Shown: positions 1 to 5,528, numbered from the stretch's first letter. The stretch is 7,138 nucleotides of DNA from Erythrobacter sp. CCH5-A1 (GCF_001557115.1 NZ_LSKQ01000260.1:1-7138); one strand, 5' to 3'. A program made the numbers and translations. Notes: generated by a model not told the origin, from the sequence alone.

Positions 1-54
1 CACCGGATTCTCATCTTGATTGTCGCGCATTCTCATTCTGATTGTCGCGCGACA
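1..54 (-). mobile_element. Probable terminal end of an IS21-type insertion sequence (continues left)
   Basis: Read on the minus strand from base 54, the sequence starts with TG (TGTCGCGCGACA) and runs into two 22-bp near-identical repeats. TG...CA ends followed by several internal repeats of about 20 bp are typical of IS21-family ends. The transposase genes would lie to the left, outside the window. The junction at 54/55 coincides with the point where the IS110 transposase reading frame loses its upstream part, so this element may have inserted into that gene. The family assignment is inferred from end architecture only; no istA or istB sequence is visible. Confidence 0.45.
7..50. repeat. Two tandem 22-bp repeats
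   Basis: Bases 7-28 and 29-50 are two copies of a unit of the form ATTCTCAT-NN-TGATTGTCGCGC, differing only in the central few bases. They sit directly inside the putative insertion-sequence end and would be transposase binding sites if the IS21 reading is right. Confidence 0.8.
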
Positions 55-461
55 GGGCCCGGCGCCTTGCAACGATCCCTGGCATCGGACCCGTTGGCGC
101 TACTGCCCTCGCCGCATCGGTAGGCGACCCCGCGCAGTTCAGGTCGGGACGACAGTTCGCAGCCTGGCTGGGGCTGACACCGCGCCAGCGATCGAGCGGC
201 GGCAAGGAACGCCTCGGGCGGATCACCAAGATGGGCGACACCTATCTGCGCCAGCTGCTCGTTGTCGGTGCGACCGCCTTGATCCGATCTGCCAGGAGCA
301 AGCCCGAGACGGTCGATCCGCGCTTTGTCGCGCTAGTCGCCCGAAAGCCCGCCCGGGTTGCCTCGGTTGCCATCGCCAACAAGATGGCGCGGATCGCATG
401 GGCGATCATGGCGCGGGGCGGAGTCTTCGAGCGCGGTCATGCGCCGATGCTGGCTGCGTGA
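55..461 (+). pseudogene. IS110-family (IS1111 group) transposase, 5'-truncated
   Basis: About 135 C-terminal residues of an IS110-family DEDD transposase/recombinase remain; full members are about 320-350 residues. The visible part is the C-terminal Transposase_20 domain: a helix-hairpin-helix-like segment TIPGIGPVGATAL, then AAWLGLTPRQRSSGGKERLG with the serine-rich stretch thought to supply the catalytic serine, and a final ATALIRSAR...NKMARIAW region. The wording of the SSGGKERLG stretch fits the IS1111 subgroup. The frame can be opened by a TTG at 42, but that lies in the repeat of the adjoining element, so it is not a credible native start. The N-terminal RuvC-like half is missing, so the gene is dead. 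It ends in TGA at 459-461. Confidence 0.85.
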
Positions 462-735
462 GAGATCAGGAGTTTGGCTGAGGAGATCAGCTTCACGAGG
501 TTGTGAGAGCAAAGCGATGTGATGGAGCAAACCGGTCGGACCGGGAACAAGGACAACCCAGCGAATGGCGAAGGCGTTACAGCCTGCAAAGCCGATCGGG
601 ACCTTGTTCGCGGACCCCATCAGGGCCAGCAGTCCAAGCCGACTGCATCAACAGGCCGGACAGACGACTGCACCCGACCAAACACCAGATCATCACTTTA
701 TGCTTGCAACGCGGGAGCCATCCACAGACGCCATT
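462..735 (+). ncRNA. Candidate IS1111 3' non-coding end with bridge (seeker) RNA
   Basis: No credible protein lies in these about 270 bases after the transposase stop. IS1111-group elements are known to carry the guide (bridge/seeker) RNA in the long non-coding segment downstream of the transposase, unlike IS110-group elements where it lies upstream. The position and length fit. A perfect 6-bp hairpin with a one-base centre (CCGGTC-G-GACCGG, 532-544) is visible. The right end of the element is estimated near 735, shortly after a CATCCACAG string, and is not proven. Exact RNA ends and loops were not determined. Confidence 0.45.
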
Positions 736-1231
736 CACCTTACCACCCATTGCTGGCCATTGGGCAAGCTCACAGCATCACCCAAAAGCCGACATGCAAG
801 GTGATCGGACGTCTCTCCGAGACGTCTGTTCCGGAAACGGCTCCCGCAGGAGCCGCGGCCCGACAGGCCTGGTTCGTCGCACGCCGAGGCGGCGGCTCCA
901 GTCGCCGACCGTGCGCGCGGCAAACAGGCCGCGAGCGGCGGGATCGAGAGCCGGCGGGGCTATCAGAAACGCAAGGCCCGGGCGAAGCCCGAGCCGCTGG
1001 AAAAGCCCCGCTCCTTATGGCCGCAGCGCGCAAGCGCGGTGCGCGGCCAAATGCGTCAGCGATCGTCACCCGAAGGGCCGAGACCCTTCAGGGGCTCGGT
1101 GAAGCCCCGGATGCGCGAAGTCCCCGCGAAGACGGGGCCGCAGCGCACGAGGCGGAATAGAGCGCGGTCCCGACCGAAGGTCGGGAGACGTGCGCTGCCA
1201 GACTCTTCTCAGCGCTACGGTTGACGAGTGT
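736..1231. other. Gene-poor, hairpin-rich block
   Basis: I recognise no gene here. The block contains a series of strong inverted repeats: 808-815 with 819-826 (8 bp), 839-844 with 849-854 (6 bp), 979-983 with 987-991 (5 bp around GAA), CCGAG 1078-1082 with CTCGG 1095-1099 plus an inner 3-bp stem, 1122-1126 with 1133-1137, and a nested structure at 1140-1198. Several stems close on GAA on the plus strand, which reads as UUC or cUUCGg on the minus strand, so a minus-strand structured RNA is a possibility. A plus-strand frame is also open from 805 to 1224 without an ATG near its start; it would encode an Arg/Pro/Ala-rich, basic, low-complexity chain, perhaps the tail of a broken gene. I cannot decide between these. 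Confidence 0.5.
1140..1198. repeat. Nested stem: 9-bp outer stem enclosing an 8-bp hairpin
   Basis: GCAGCGCAC (1140-1148) pairs perfectly with GTGCGCTGC (1190-1198). Inside it, TCCCGACC (1168-1175) pairs perfectly with GGTCGGGA (1179-1186) around GAA. Read from the minus strand the inner loop is the very stable cUUCGg tetraloop. Two stacked perfect stems within 60 bases are the strongest structure in this block. No T-run follows on either strand, so it is not a simple intrinsic terminator. Confidence 0.7.
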
Positions 1232-1246
1232 GTTCTTATAATGTTC
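1232..1246 (+). promoter_or_regulatory. LexA-type SOS box (GTTC-N7-GTTC) overlapping a -10 element
   Basis: GTTC (1232-1235), seven bases, GTTC (1243-1246) is an exact match to the direct-repeat LexA operator described in alphaproteobacteria. The seven-base spacer contains TATAAT (1237-1242), a perfect -10 hexamer, 14 bases before the ATG at 1257. A repressor bound here would cover the promoter. With that -10 the transcript would start only a few bases before the ATG, giving a nearly leaderless message, consistent with the lack of a Shine-Dalgarno. No good -35 is visible at the usual spacing. Confidence 0.65.
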
Positions 1247-1256
1247 TGACGCTGTC

Positions 1257-1496
1257 ATGGGAAGCAAGCGTCTCGACACTGTCGCCGATCTGGTCCGGCA
1301 TGGTCTCAATGCGCAGGTTGAATGCCGCAGGTGCCGCCGCGTCGTGATCATCCCGGCATCCAGGTTGCGCGATCAATGCTTCGCCAAATCGATCCCGATG
1401 AAGCTTGCCGTGGTCGCGCAGCATTTGAGGTGCAGCTGTGGTCACCGCGGCGCAAAGATCGATGCGATAGGGACAATGATCGACCGAGGGTCGTGA
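1257..1496 (+). CDS. Small zinc-ribbon-like protein, probably SOS-regulated
   Basis: A 79-residue protein of unknown function. Two cysteine pairs, C23-x2-C26 and C59-x-C61 followed by G62-H63, suggest a zinc ribbon; C41 is extra. The N-terminal 20 residues (LDTVADLVRHGLNA) look helical. There is no signal peptide or membrane segment. The ATG at 1257 is chosen because it lies directly behind a LexA-type box that overlaps a TATAAT element; there is no Shine-Dalgarno, which fits a leaderless start. The gene converges on the nucleotidyltransferase gene, with 122 bases between their stops. Small proteins with this pattern are common as unnamed genes in sphingomonads (recollection, not a search). 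DNA or RNA binding is a guess from the ribbon. Confidence 0.75.
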   Translation: MGSKRLDTVADLVRHGLNAQVECRRCRRVVIIPASRLRDQCFAKSIPMKLAVVAQHLRCSCGHRGAKIDAIGTMIDRGS

Positions 1497-1618
1497 GACG
1501 GGACCTTGGAGGGTGAAGTCGATATCGCAGGAAGAACGGCAATCCTCGGGGATGCTGGAAGCACGCCGGCAGGTTGCAATATGGCTGCTGCGGGCTCATC
1601 GGCGGGCGGGCACCCAAG

Positions 1619-2941
1619 TCAGGGATCTAGTGACTCGCTTATCTTCGAGCCGAATTGCTGGATCAATGGACCGATCGTGTCCGGAACCGAGCTGGCTGTC
1701 GTCACCGTCGCTTCGATCGGATAATTGTTGCCCGCCTGGTTGAGTGCGATCGCGTGGAACCGGTCTGCCATATGGATTGTGGCTGCAACCACGGCGAGAC
1801 AGGCGGCATGTGCTTCATCGGTCCGGCGGCGCTGCAGCGTCGCGAGGTCACTGACTTTCAATTCAATCGTCAGCGTCCCATCAGTCATGGTCACCCTACG
1901 CTCAATTTTCATGAAGGATCGCAGTTCGCTTCGCTGGGACTCGGCCGTCAGGACGATGGTTCCCTTCGGGCTGAGGTCGTCTGCGAGGCCGCTTCGTTTG
2001 GCGAAGGTGGGGTCCAGCGTATCGCCCCTCACATGGACCTTCAGCGTGCTGGATTGCTGTTCGTGCAACCGCAGTAGCCACGCCAGCAGGTTCGATGTCG
2101 GTGAGGCAAAATCATGGGCGGCAATCCGCCCGGAGGGATGGAATTTCGCGATGAATCGGGCGTCAACGGGCTCTGGGATTCCGAATGCGGGAACTTCGAT
2201 CGAAGCGAGGTGCGGGACTTCGTGGGTTGTTTCAATTGCAGGGTCATAATCAGGATGGGTCGTGAGGATCGGGGCGTTCAAGTCGACCCCGTTCTGAATG
2301 GTGTAGATCAGCTGACATGGCGCCGGGATCGTGCTGAGTTTCCTGACATTGATCACGGCCCCCTTGAGGATCGGCGCTCTCCTTTGGCCGAAGGCGAGAA
2401 AATCCATCGCCTTGTCACTTTCGGCCATGTAGACAGGAGGCACATAGTTCGGTGCAAATCGCCGGACAAAGGCTAGGCAATCCCTGAGATATCCCTGAAG
2501 GTCGTTCGCGTAGGCTGGACCCCGCGAGGCTTCGATGTCGAGGTCGATGTCGCCGACAAGAGGATCGCCGCGCATGACGCTGCCGTAAAGGTAGACCGTG
2601 TTGATGCTGATGAGACGATCGAGATCAGCATTTATAGCCACAAATCGTTCAAGCAGCTGGTCGAGGATGGCAAGCGCCTTGGTCAACTCGGTTTTCACGA
2701 CGCTGCGTGAATGGGCAACCGCCCTGCCTGTCGGGGTCAGATCGGATCGCTCATCGTCGAGCAAACCAAGCAAGCCTGCGATTTCGAGGGCATGCGATCC
2801 GTGGATGAGGGTCGGAAAGACCGAACGTAGGCCGACAAAGGAGCCGGGATCATTCGTTCTGGAAAGAGATTTCAACCCTTCCTTGATGTTCGTGACAGGC
2901 ACTCCCCCGATGGCGAACTTCCGAGGGAAGGTAATCGACAT
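1619..2941 (-). CDS. Winged-helix / nucleotidyltransferase-domain protein
   Basis: A 440-residue soluble protein. Residues 116-137 carry the polymerase-beta-type nucleotidyltransferase signature: YLYGSVMRGD (G120, S121), then D131 and D133 in GDIDLDIE; D180 (KAMDFLAF) may be the third carboxylate. Such enzymes transfer a nucleotide to a protein, RNA or small molecule using two metal ions. Residues about 40-85 (HALEIAGLLGLLDDE...LTPTGRAV) look like a winged helix, so the core is preceded by a possible nucleic-acid-binding domain. The C-terminal 250 residues are unrecognised. The start is firm: AGGAGG (2951-2956) lies nine bases upstream. It stands alone, with ssb 137 bases upstream in the same direction. 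It is not a typical CD-NTase, whose GS motif comes nearer the N-terminus, nor a short MNT antitoxin. The target is unknown; a defence or toxin role is possible but unsupported by neighbours. Confidence 0.8.
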   Translation of the reverse strand: MSITFPRKFAIGGVPVTNIKEGLKSLSRTNDPGSFVGLRSVFPTLIHGSHALEIAGLLGLLDDERSDLTPTGRAVAHSRSVVKTELTKALAILDQLLERFVAINADLDRLISINTVYLYGSVMRGDPLVGDIDLDIEASRGPAYANDLQGYLRDCLAFVRRFAPNYVPPVYMAESDKAMDFLAFGQRRAPILKGAVINVRKLSTIPAPCQLIYTIQNGVDLNAPILTTHPDYDPAIETTHEVPHLASIEVPAFGIPEPVDARFIAKFHPSGRIAAHDFASPTSNLLAWLLRLHEQQSSTLKVHVRGDTLDPTFAKRSGLADDLSPKGTIVLTAESQRSELRSFMKIERRVTMTDGTLTIELKVSDLATLQRRRTDEAHAACLAVVAATIHMADRFHAIALNQAGNNYPIEATVTTASSVPDTIGPLIQQFGSKISESLDP

Positions 2942-3047
2942 GTAGCGGTTCCTCCTGGTTGCAGTCTTACTATGGGGTTTGTCGTCGTCGGTCAGGATGG
3001 ATTTTTTGGCCGATCATCGCGGCGATCTTCGCCTGTCAAGCGAAGCG

Positions 3048-3073
3048 AGGGGCGGCACCGCGGTGCCGCCCCT
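3048..3073 (-). terminator. 26-base perfect palindrome downstream of ssb
   Basis: AGGGGCGGCACCG followed at once by its exact reverse complement (13 + 13 bases), starting six bases after the ssb stop on the minus strand. As RNA it would form a very stable hairpin. No T-run follows on either strand, so it may stop transcription poorly, protect the 3' end of the ssb message, or serve as a protein-binding site. Position after a stop codon favours a 3'-end role. Confidence 0.5.
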
Positions 3074-3078
3074 GCTGG

Positions 3079-3414
3079 TCACAGGAACTCGACGTTCTCG
3101 GCGATGATCTCGCAGCCGTAGCGCTCATTGCCTTCGGCGTCCTGCCAGCGCGAGTAGTGGATGCGGCCCGTCACGGCGAGCTGATCACCCTTGGCCTTGT
3201 GTTGGCGCAGCGGGAGCCCGAGGCCGTTGAAGACGGTGATCTTGTGGAATTCGGCATCCTTGACCGGGTAGCCGGTCTCGGGGTCCTTCTGGACCTTGCC
3301 GTCGCGGATGACGGGACGTTCGGTCACGAGGATGAGTTCGGTGATGCGGGTGTCGCTGCGATCGCGGGCGACGGGATCCTTGGCGAGACGGCCGACGAGG
3401 TTGACCATGTTCAT
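3079..3414 (-). CDS. ssb: Single-stranded DNA-binding protein, short plasmid-type
   Basis: A 111-residue SSB of the bacterial OB-fold family, which coats single-stranded DNA during replication and conjugative transfer. Family features seen: MNMVNLVGRLAKDP at the N-terminus, EFHKITVFNG at 55-64 (the usual tryptophan is F56), GDQLAVTGRIHYSRW at 76-90, and DAEGNERYGCEIIAENVEFL at the end, matching the last OB strand. The frame is open further upstream, but AAGGAGG (3423-3429) lies eight bases before the ATG at 3414, which fixes the start. The protein stops right after the OB fold; the flexible linker and acidic DDDIPF-like tip that recruit partners in chromosomal SSBs are absent. This suggests an element-encoded auxiliary SSB. 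The leader contains several hairpins. Confidence 0.9.
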   Translation of the reverse strand: MNMVNLVGRLAKDPVARDRSDTRITELILVTERPVIRDGKVQKDPETGYPVKDAEFHKITVFNGLGLPLRQHKAKGDQLAVTGRIHYSRWQDAEGNERYGCEIIAENVEFL

Positions 3415-3883
3415 TGCAAGAGCCTCCTTGGTGCCGACGGCTCGTCCGCCGGTGCCCTTATCGAGCCTCGGCGGGAGAGCTGGGACACCGCGCGCCCTCG
3501 CGCGCGGGAAACCTCGGAAATCGAGGTGGTGCGGGCAGCCCGGCTTGCCGGGCAACACGGCTCGCATTTCTGCAGGTTGGCCCTAAGCTCGACCAGAGAG
3601 GCAGGGGCACTGGGCGGCGGACGTGCGGGTGGCACAGGGGCTGATTGCGTGCCTGAATATCAACCTCGCCGCGTCTCGGCTTGCTGATGCTGGCGTTGAT
3701 CGCAGGACTGATCGTCCGTCCTCGCCGATTTCGGTGAACGAATAGTCCCATTGCGGCAGCCGTCCGGAACTCCTGACCCTGGCTATCTGGGGTGCCGGTC
3801 CACGAGGTTGGCGTCACTGACGCAGCCCTCATGCATGATCGGACAAGGCCCCAAGGGGGCTGCCTGTCTGCACGTTGCGCCAA
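3415..3883 (-). other. Intergenic region and leader of ssb
   Basis: About 470 bases between ssb and the toxin gene. The ssb Shine-Dalgarno is at 3423-3429. Three hairpins at 3488-3553 are listed separately. Open frames exist on both strands but are proline/arginine/serine-rich, lack a ribosome binding site and look non-coding. A short minus-strand stretch near 3720-3755 reads LPQWDYSFTEIGEDG in one frame, which looks protein-like and may be a gene remnant, but nothing around it supports a start. No strong promoter was seen. Confidence 0.4.
3488..3553 (-). repeat. Three consecutive hairpins in the ssb leader
   Basis: Stems are CCGCGCG 3488-3494 with 3501-3507, ACCTCG 3511-3516 with 3522-3527, and GCCCGG 3538-3543 with 3548-3553. 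They lie 75-140 bases upstream of the ssb start. They could be an attenuator, an RNA-stability structure, or a single-strand initiation site for the element; the sequence alone does not decide. Confidence 0.55.
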
Positions 3884-4288
3884 TCAATCCCGATCGACGG
3901 GAGCTGATCTCCAGGCTGCTATGGCATCGATGATCTTTGCCGTGAACCGCGGTGGGAGTCGTCCGGCAATGTACCCAGGCTGCTTCATCAGGGGTCTGAT
4001 GTCGAATCCGGGCCAGGTGAAGCGGTTGAATTCCGAAATGACGATGGCGCTACCGGGAGCAAGGCCAGCTGTGCGCGCAATCTCATCGGGGATCTGGATG
4101 GCATTCTTGCGCCCCTCGCCCTTGGTGGTGATCGCGGCGACCAGATAGCGTGACCCTTCCACACCCACGACGACGACAAAGCGTTCCTTGACGCCCTCAT
4201 CGCGGCCTTGGCGCTGCTCTTCCTGGAAGAGATAGACGTATCGGAGGATATGGCCTGCGGCGGGGCGGTCAGTCTTCCCAGCGGTCAT
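3884..4288 (-). CDS. PemK/MazF-like toxin of a type II toxin-antitoxin pair
   Basis: A 134-residue protein resembling the PemK/MazF-like family of alphaproteobacteria, whose studied relatives are ribosome-independent mRNA endonucleases. Visible landmarks: AGHILRYVYLF near residue 11 (the N-terminal G-x-I-x-R-Y strand), KERFVVVVGV at 34-43 with R36 in the place of the catalytic arginine, AAITTKGEGR at 51-60 with T54/T55 in the place of the catalytic threonine, and ISEFNRFTWPG at 84-94. It is slightly longer than classical MazF (about 110 residues). The ATG at 4288 overlaps the end of the antitoxin gene by 20 bases, and no Shine-Dalgarno precedes it, so it is probably translated by coupling. 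An in-frame ATG at 4318 would add ten residues but deepen the overlap. Toxicity and nuclease activity are inferred. Confidence 0.72.
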   Translation of the reverse strand: MTAGKTDRPAAGHILRYVYLFQEEQRQGRDEGVKERFVVVVGVEGSRYLVAAITTKGEGRKNAIQIPDEIARTAGLAPGSAIVISEFNRFTWPGFDIRPLMKQPGYIAGRLPPRFTAKIIDAIAAWRSAPVDRD

Positions 4289-4571
4289 TGGCGAGTTCGC
4301 TGTCCGAGGGCCGTGCATTGGCGAAAGCTTGGCGGTCGGCTTCGGTCATGTCGGACGAAGCGACAGCTTCGATATTCATGTGATCTGCGATCGTACCGCG
4401 CGCCGCCTGTTCGAGATGGCGGAAATACTCGCTATCTGCGATCACATGCCGCTCGCGGCCATGGCTGGTCAGGACGACCGGCTGCTTGGTCGCAAGGTCG
4501 AGGAACTCGCCGGTGTTGTTGTGAAACCGGGTCAGGGGAACCCTGGGGTGCTCATTGGCCGTCGCTGGCAT
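4269..4571 (-). CDS. Phd/YefM-like antitoxin
   Basis: A 100-residue protein. Residues 10-58 (VPLTRFHNNTGEFLDLATKQ then PVVLTSHGRERHVI) match the Phd/YefM fold: a short strand, a helix carrying the N-x-x-G-E-x-L pattern, and a beta hairpin followed by a Y-x-x-L helix. This half dimerises and binds the operator; the acidic C-terminal tail (70-100, ending NDRWED) would wrap the toxin. GAGGAG (4580-4585) lies eight bases before the ATG at 4571; an in-frame upstream extension would run into the promoter repeats. It is the first gene of the pair, as is usual for this family. Phd antitoxin with a PemK/MazF-like toxin is a known mixed pairing. Confidence 0.82.
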   Translation of the reverse strand: MPATANEHPRVPLTRFHNNTGEFLDLATKQPVVLTSHGRERHVIADSEYFRHLEQAARGTIADHMNIEAVASSDMTEADRQAFANARPSDSELANDRWED

Positions 4572-4592
4572 GGTGGTATCTCCTCGTGGCAC

Positions 4593-4622
4593 CCAAAATA
4601 GCAATTATTGCCAAAATAGCAA
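4593..4622 (-). promoter_or_regulatory. Toxin-antitoxin promoter with repeated operator
   Basis: This is a sharply AT-rich island in GC-rich sequence. A 12-base unit CCAAAATAGCAA occurs twice, at 4593-4604 and 4611-4622, 18 bases apart, and the inner parts form a palindrome GCAAT-T-ATTGC (4601-4611). On the minus strand TTGCTA (-35, 4617-4622) and TATTTT (-10, 4595-4600) are spaced by 16 bases, placing the start of transcription just before the antitoxin Shine-Dalgarno. Repeats overlapping both promoter boxes fit autorepression by antitoxin and toxin-antitoxin complex. Confidence 0.65.
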
Positions 4623-4647
4623 GATTTCTGTGACGACGATTGCCGCG

Positions 4648-5019
4648 CTAGCCGTCCACCTCTGTCGCCAGCAGATCCGGCAACAATGCGGCGAGGCCCG
4701 CATCAATCGCAAAGCCCAGAGTCCTTGCCAGGCGGCAAGCTCGAGCGATTGACCCGTCTGGAACATCGAGCGCCTTTTCAATGTGCCCAAGGGTTTCGCC
4801 AGCGCCAGGTTCACAGACCGTGTGAAGCTTGCCCGGCTCTGCGGTGATAGCAAAGGGCCAGATCATCGCGACACCGACAACCCCTTCGTCGAGAATGAGC
4901 AGAGTATCGCCAGCAGCGATAGTCTCGTCGGTCTGTACGGCGTCGTAGGCATTGCCCGTCGAGGCGAACGCATGGATCCGCCACGCGCTAAAGGCGAAGC
5001 GCTCGCTATCAGTCAGCAT
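4648..5019 (-). CDS. Conserved-looking protein of unknown function, 123 residues
   Basis: Not recognised by name. A soluble, acidic protein. Residues 13-65 (WRIHAFASTGNAYDAVQTDE, then GDTLLILDEGVVGVAMIWPFAITAEPG) look like a compact beta-rich domain; 75-103 (ETLGHIEKALDVPDGSIARACRLART) looks helical. I recall similar short proteins, with a TGNAYDA-Q-DE-I-GD-L pattern, on rhizobial and sphingomonad mobile elements, without a known role. The ATG at 5019 has a purine-rich AGGGGG upstream and overlaps the stop of the 171-residue gene by seven bases, so the two are almost certainly co-translated. The gene ends in TAG at 4648-4650, 76 bases before the antitoxin start. Confidence 0.75.
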   Translation of the reverse strand: MLTDSERFAFSAWRIHAFASTGNAYDAVQTDETIAAGDTLLILDEGVVGVAMIWPFAITAEPGKLHTVCEPGAGETLGHIEKALDVPDGSIARACRLARTLGFAIDAGLAALLPDLLATEVDG

Positions 5020-5528
5020 GGCAGGCCCCCTTCAGAAAAGGCGCGCTGCGCCGCTTCTGGAAAGGCTGCGGTAAGGTTCCGGTGGAGCGGCCCGGAGGAC
5101 GCCGGGAAGAATGCGCCGGTGCTGCTCGGCCGTGTGATCCGCAGCGCGCTTGCGACAGCATCCACGACGAAACCCGCAAGCTGATCGCTCGCCGTCAGCT
5201 TGCCGAATTCAGGCGGTGCAAACCCGGCCTGATGCCAGAAGGCGATGCCGGTCTCGAGGGTCTCGAGATAGCAGGCATGGCTGCCGTCATTCTGGTCATT
5301 GTCGATGCTCGCCTCGACCGTCCGGTAGGTCCCGAAATCATGGGCGTTAGCCTTGATCCGCAGATTGATTCCGGCGGGCGGAGGCCCGGCAACCGCGATC
5401 AGTGCAGCCCTGTAGAGCGTGGCTTCCGCCGTATTCACAAGGTCGAAGTTCGGGGTGTGGCCGATCTGCGCGCAGTCTTCGTTCCACGGAGCCCCGCCAA
5501 GATCGAGAGTCCAGTTCGTGTGTGCCAT
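5013..5528 (-). CDS. Protein of unknown function, 171 residues
   Basis: Not recognised. A soluble protein without signal peptide or membrane segment. The N-terminal two thirds look folded (NWTLDLGGAPWNEDCAQIG, CYLETLETGIAFWHQAGFAPPEFG at 86-109, then a helix at 115-130), while the last 40 residues are proline/serine-rich and probably flexible. Cysteines at 19, 86 and 171 show no metal-site spacing. AAAGGAGG (5534-5541) lies five bases before the ATG at 5528, so the start is firm, and this Shine-Dalgarno sits in the loop of an inverted repeat. It is the first gene of a two-gene unit with the 123-residue gene. A terminator separates it from DUF736, so it probably has its own promoter between 5549 and 5618, although none stands out. 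Confidence 0.78.
   Translation of the reverse strand: MAHTNWTLDLGGAPWNEDCAQIGHTPNFDLVNTAEATLYRAALIAVAGPPPAGINLRIKANAHDFGTYRTVEASIDNDQNDGSHACYLETLETGIAFWHQAGFAPPEFGKLTASDQLAGFVVDAVASALRITRPSSTGAFFPASSGPLHRNLTAAFPEAAQRAFSEGGLPC

Noticed and set aside
7..50. CRISPR repeats
   Set aside because: The two units are directly adjacent without a spacer and only two copies exist; an insertion-sequence end explains them better.
519..1160. Plus-strand open frame of 213 codons across the IS1111 3' end
   Set aside because: Its first half lies in the element's non-coding end and its product is unlike any protein I know.
1221..1242. TTGACG (1221-1226) as -35 for the TATAAT at 1237
   Set aside because: The spacing is 10 bases, far short of the usual 16-18.
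1725..2249. Plus-strand open frame inside the nucleotidyltransferase gene
   Set aside because: Antisense to a gene with a catalytic motif and a strong ribosome site.
3011..3039. Minus-strand TTGACA (3034-3039) as a promoter for the nucleotidyltransferase gene
   Set aside because: The -35 is perfect, but the hexamer 17 bases downstream is TGATCG, too poor a -10 to call.
2959..3687. Long plus-strand open frame of 242 codons
   Set aside because: It is antisense to ssb, which has clear homology and its own ribosome site; the frame is open only because of GC-rich codons opposite ssb.
3640..3785. Minus-strand stretch containing LPQWDYSFTEIGEDG
   Set aside because: It looks protein-like for about 30 residues but has no start, no ribosome site and no recognised family; kept only as a remark on the intergenic region.
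3458..3883. Minus-strand open frame of 141 codons upstream of ssb
   Set aside because: Pro/Arg-rich composition, no ribosome site, overlaps the ssb leader; no recognisable motif.
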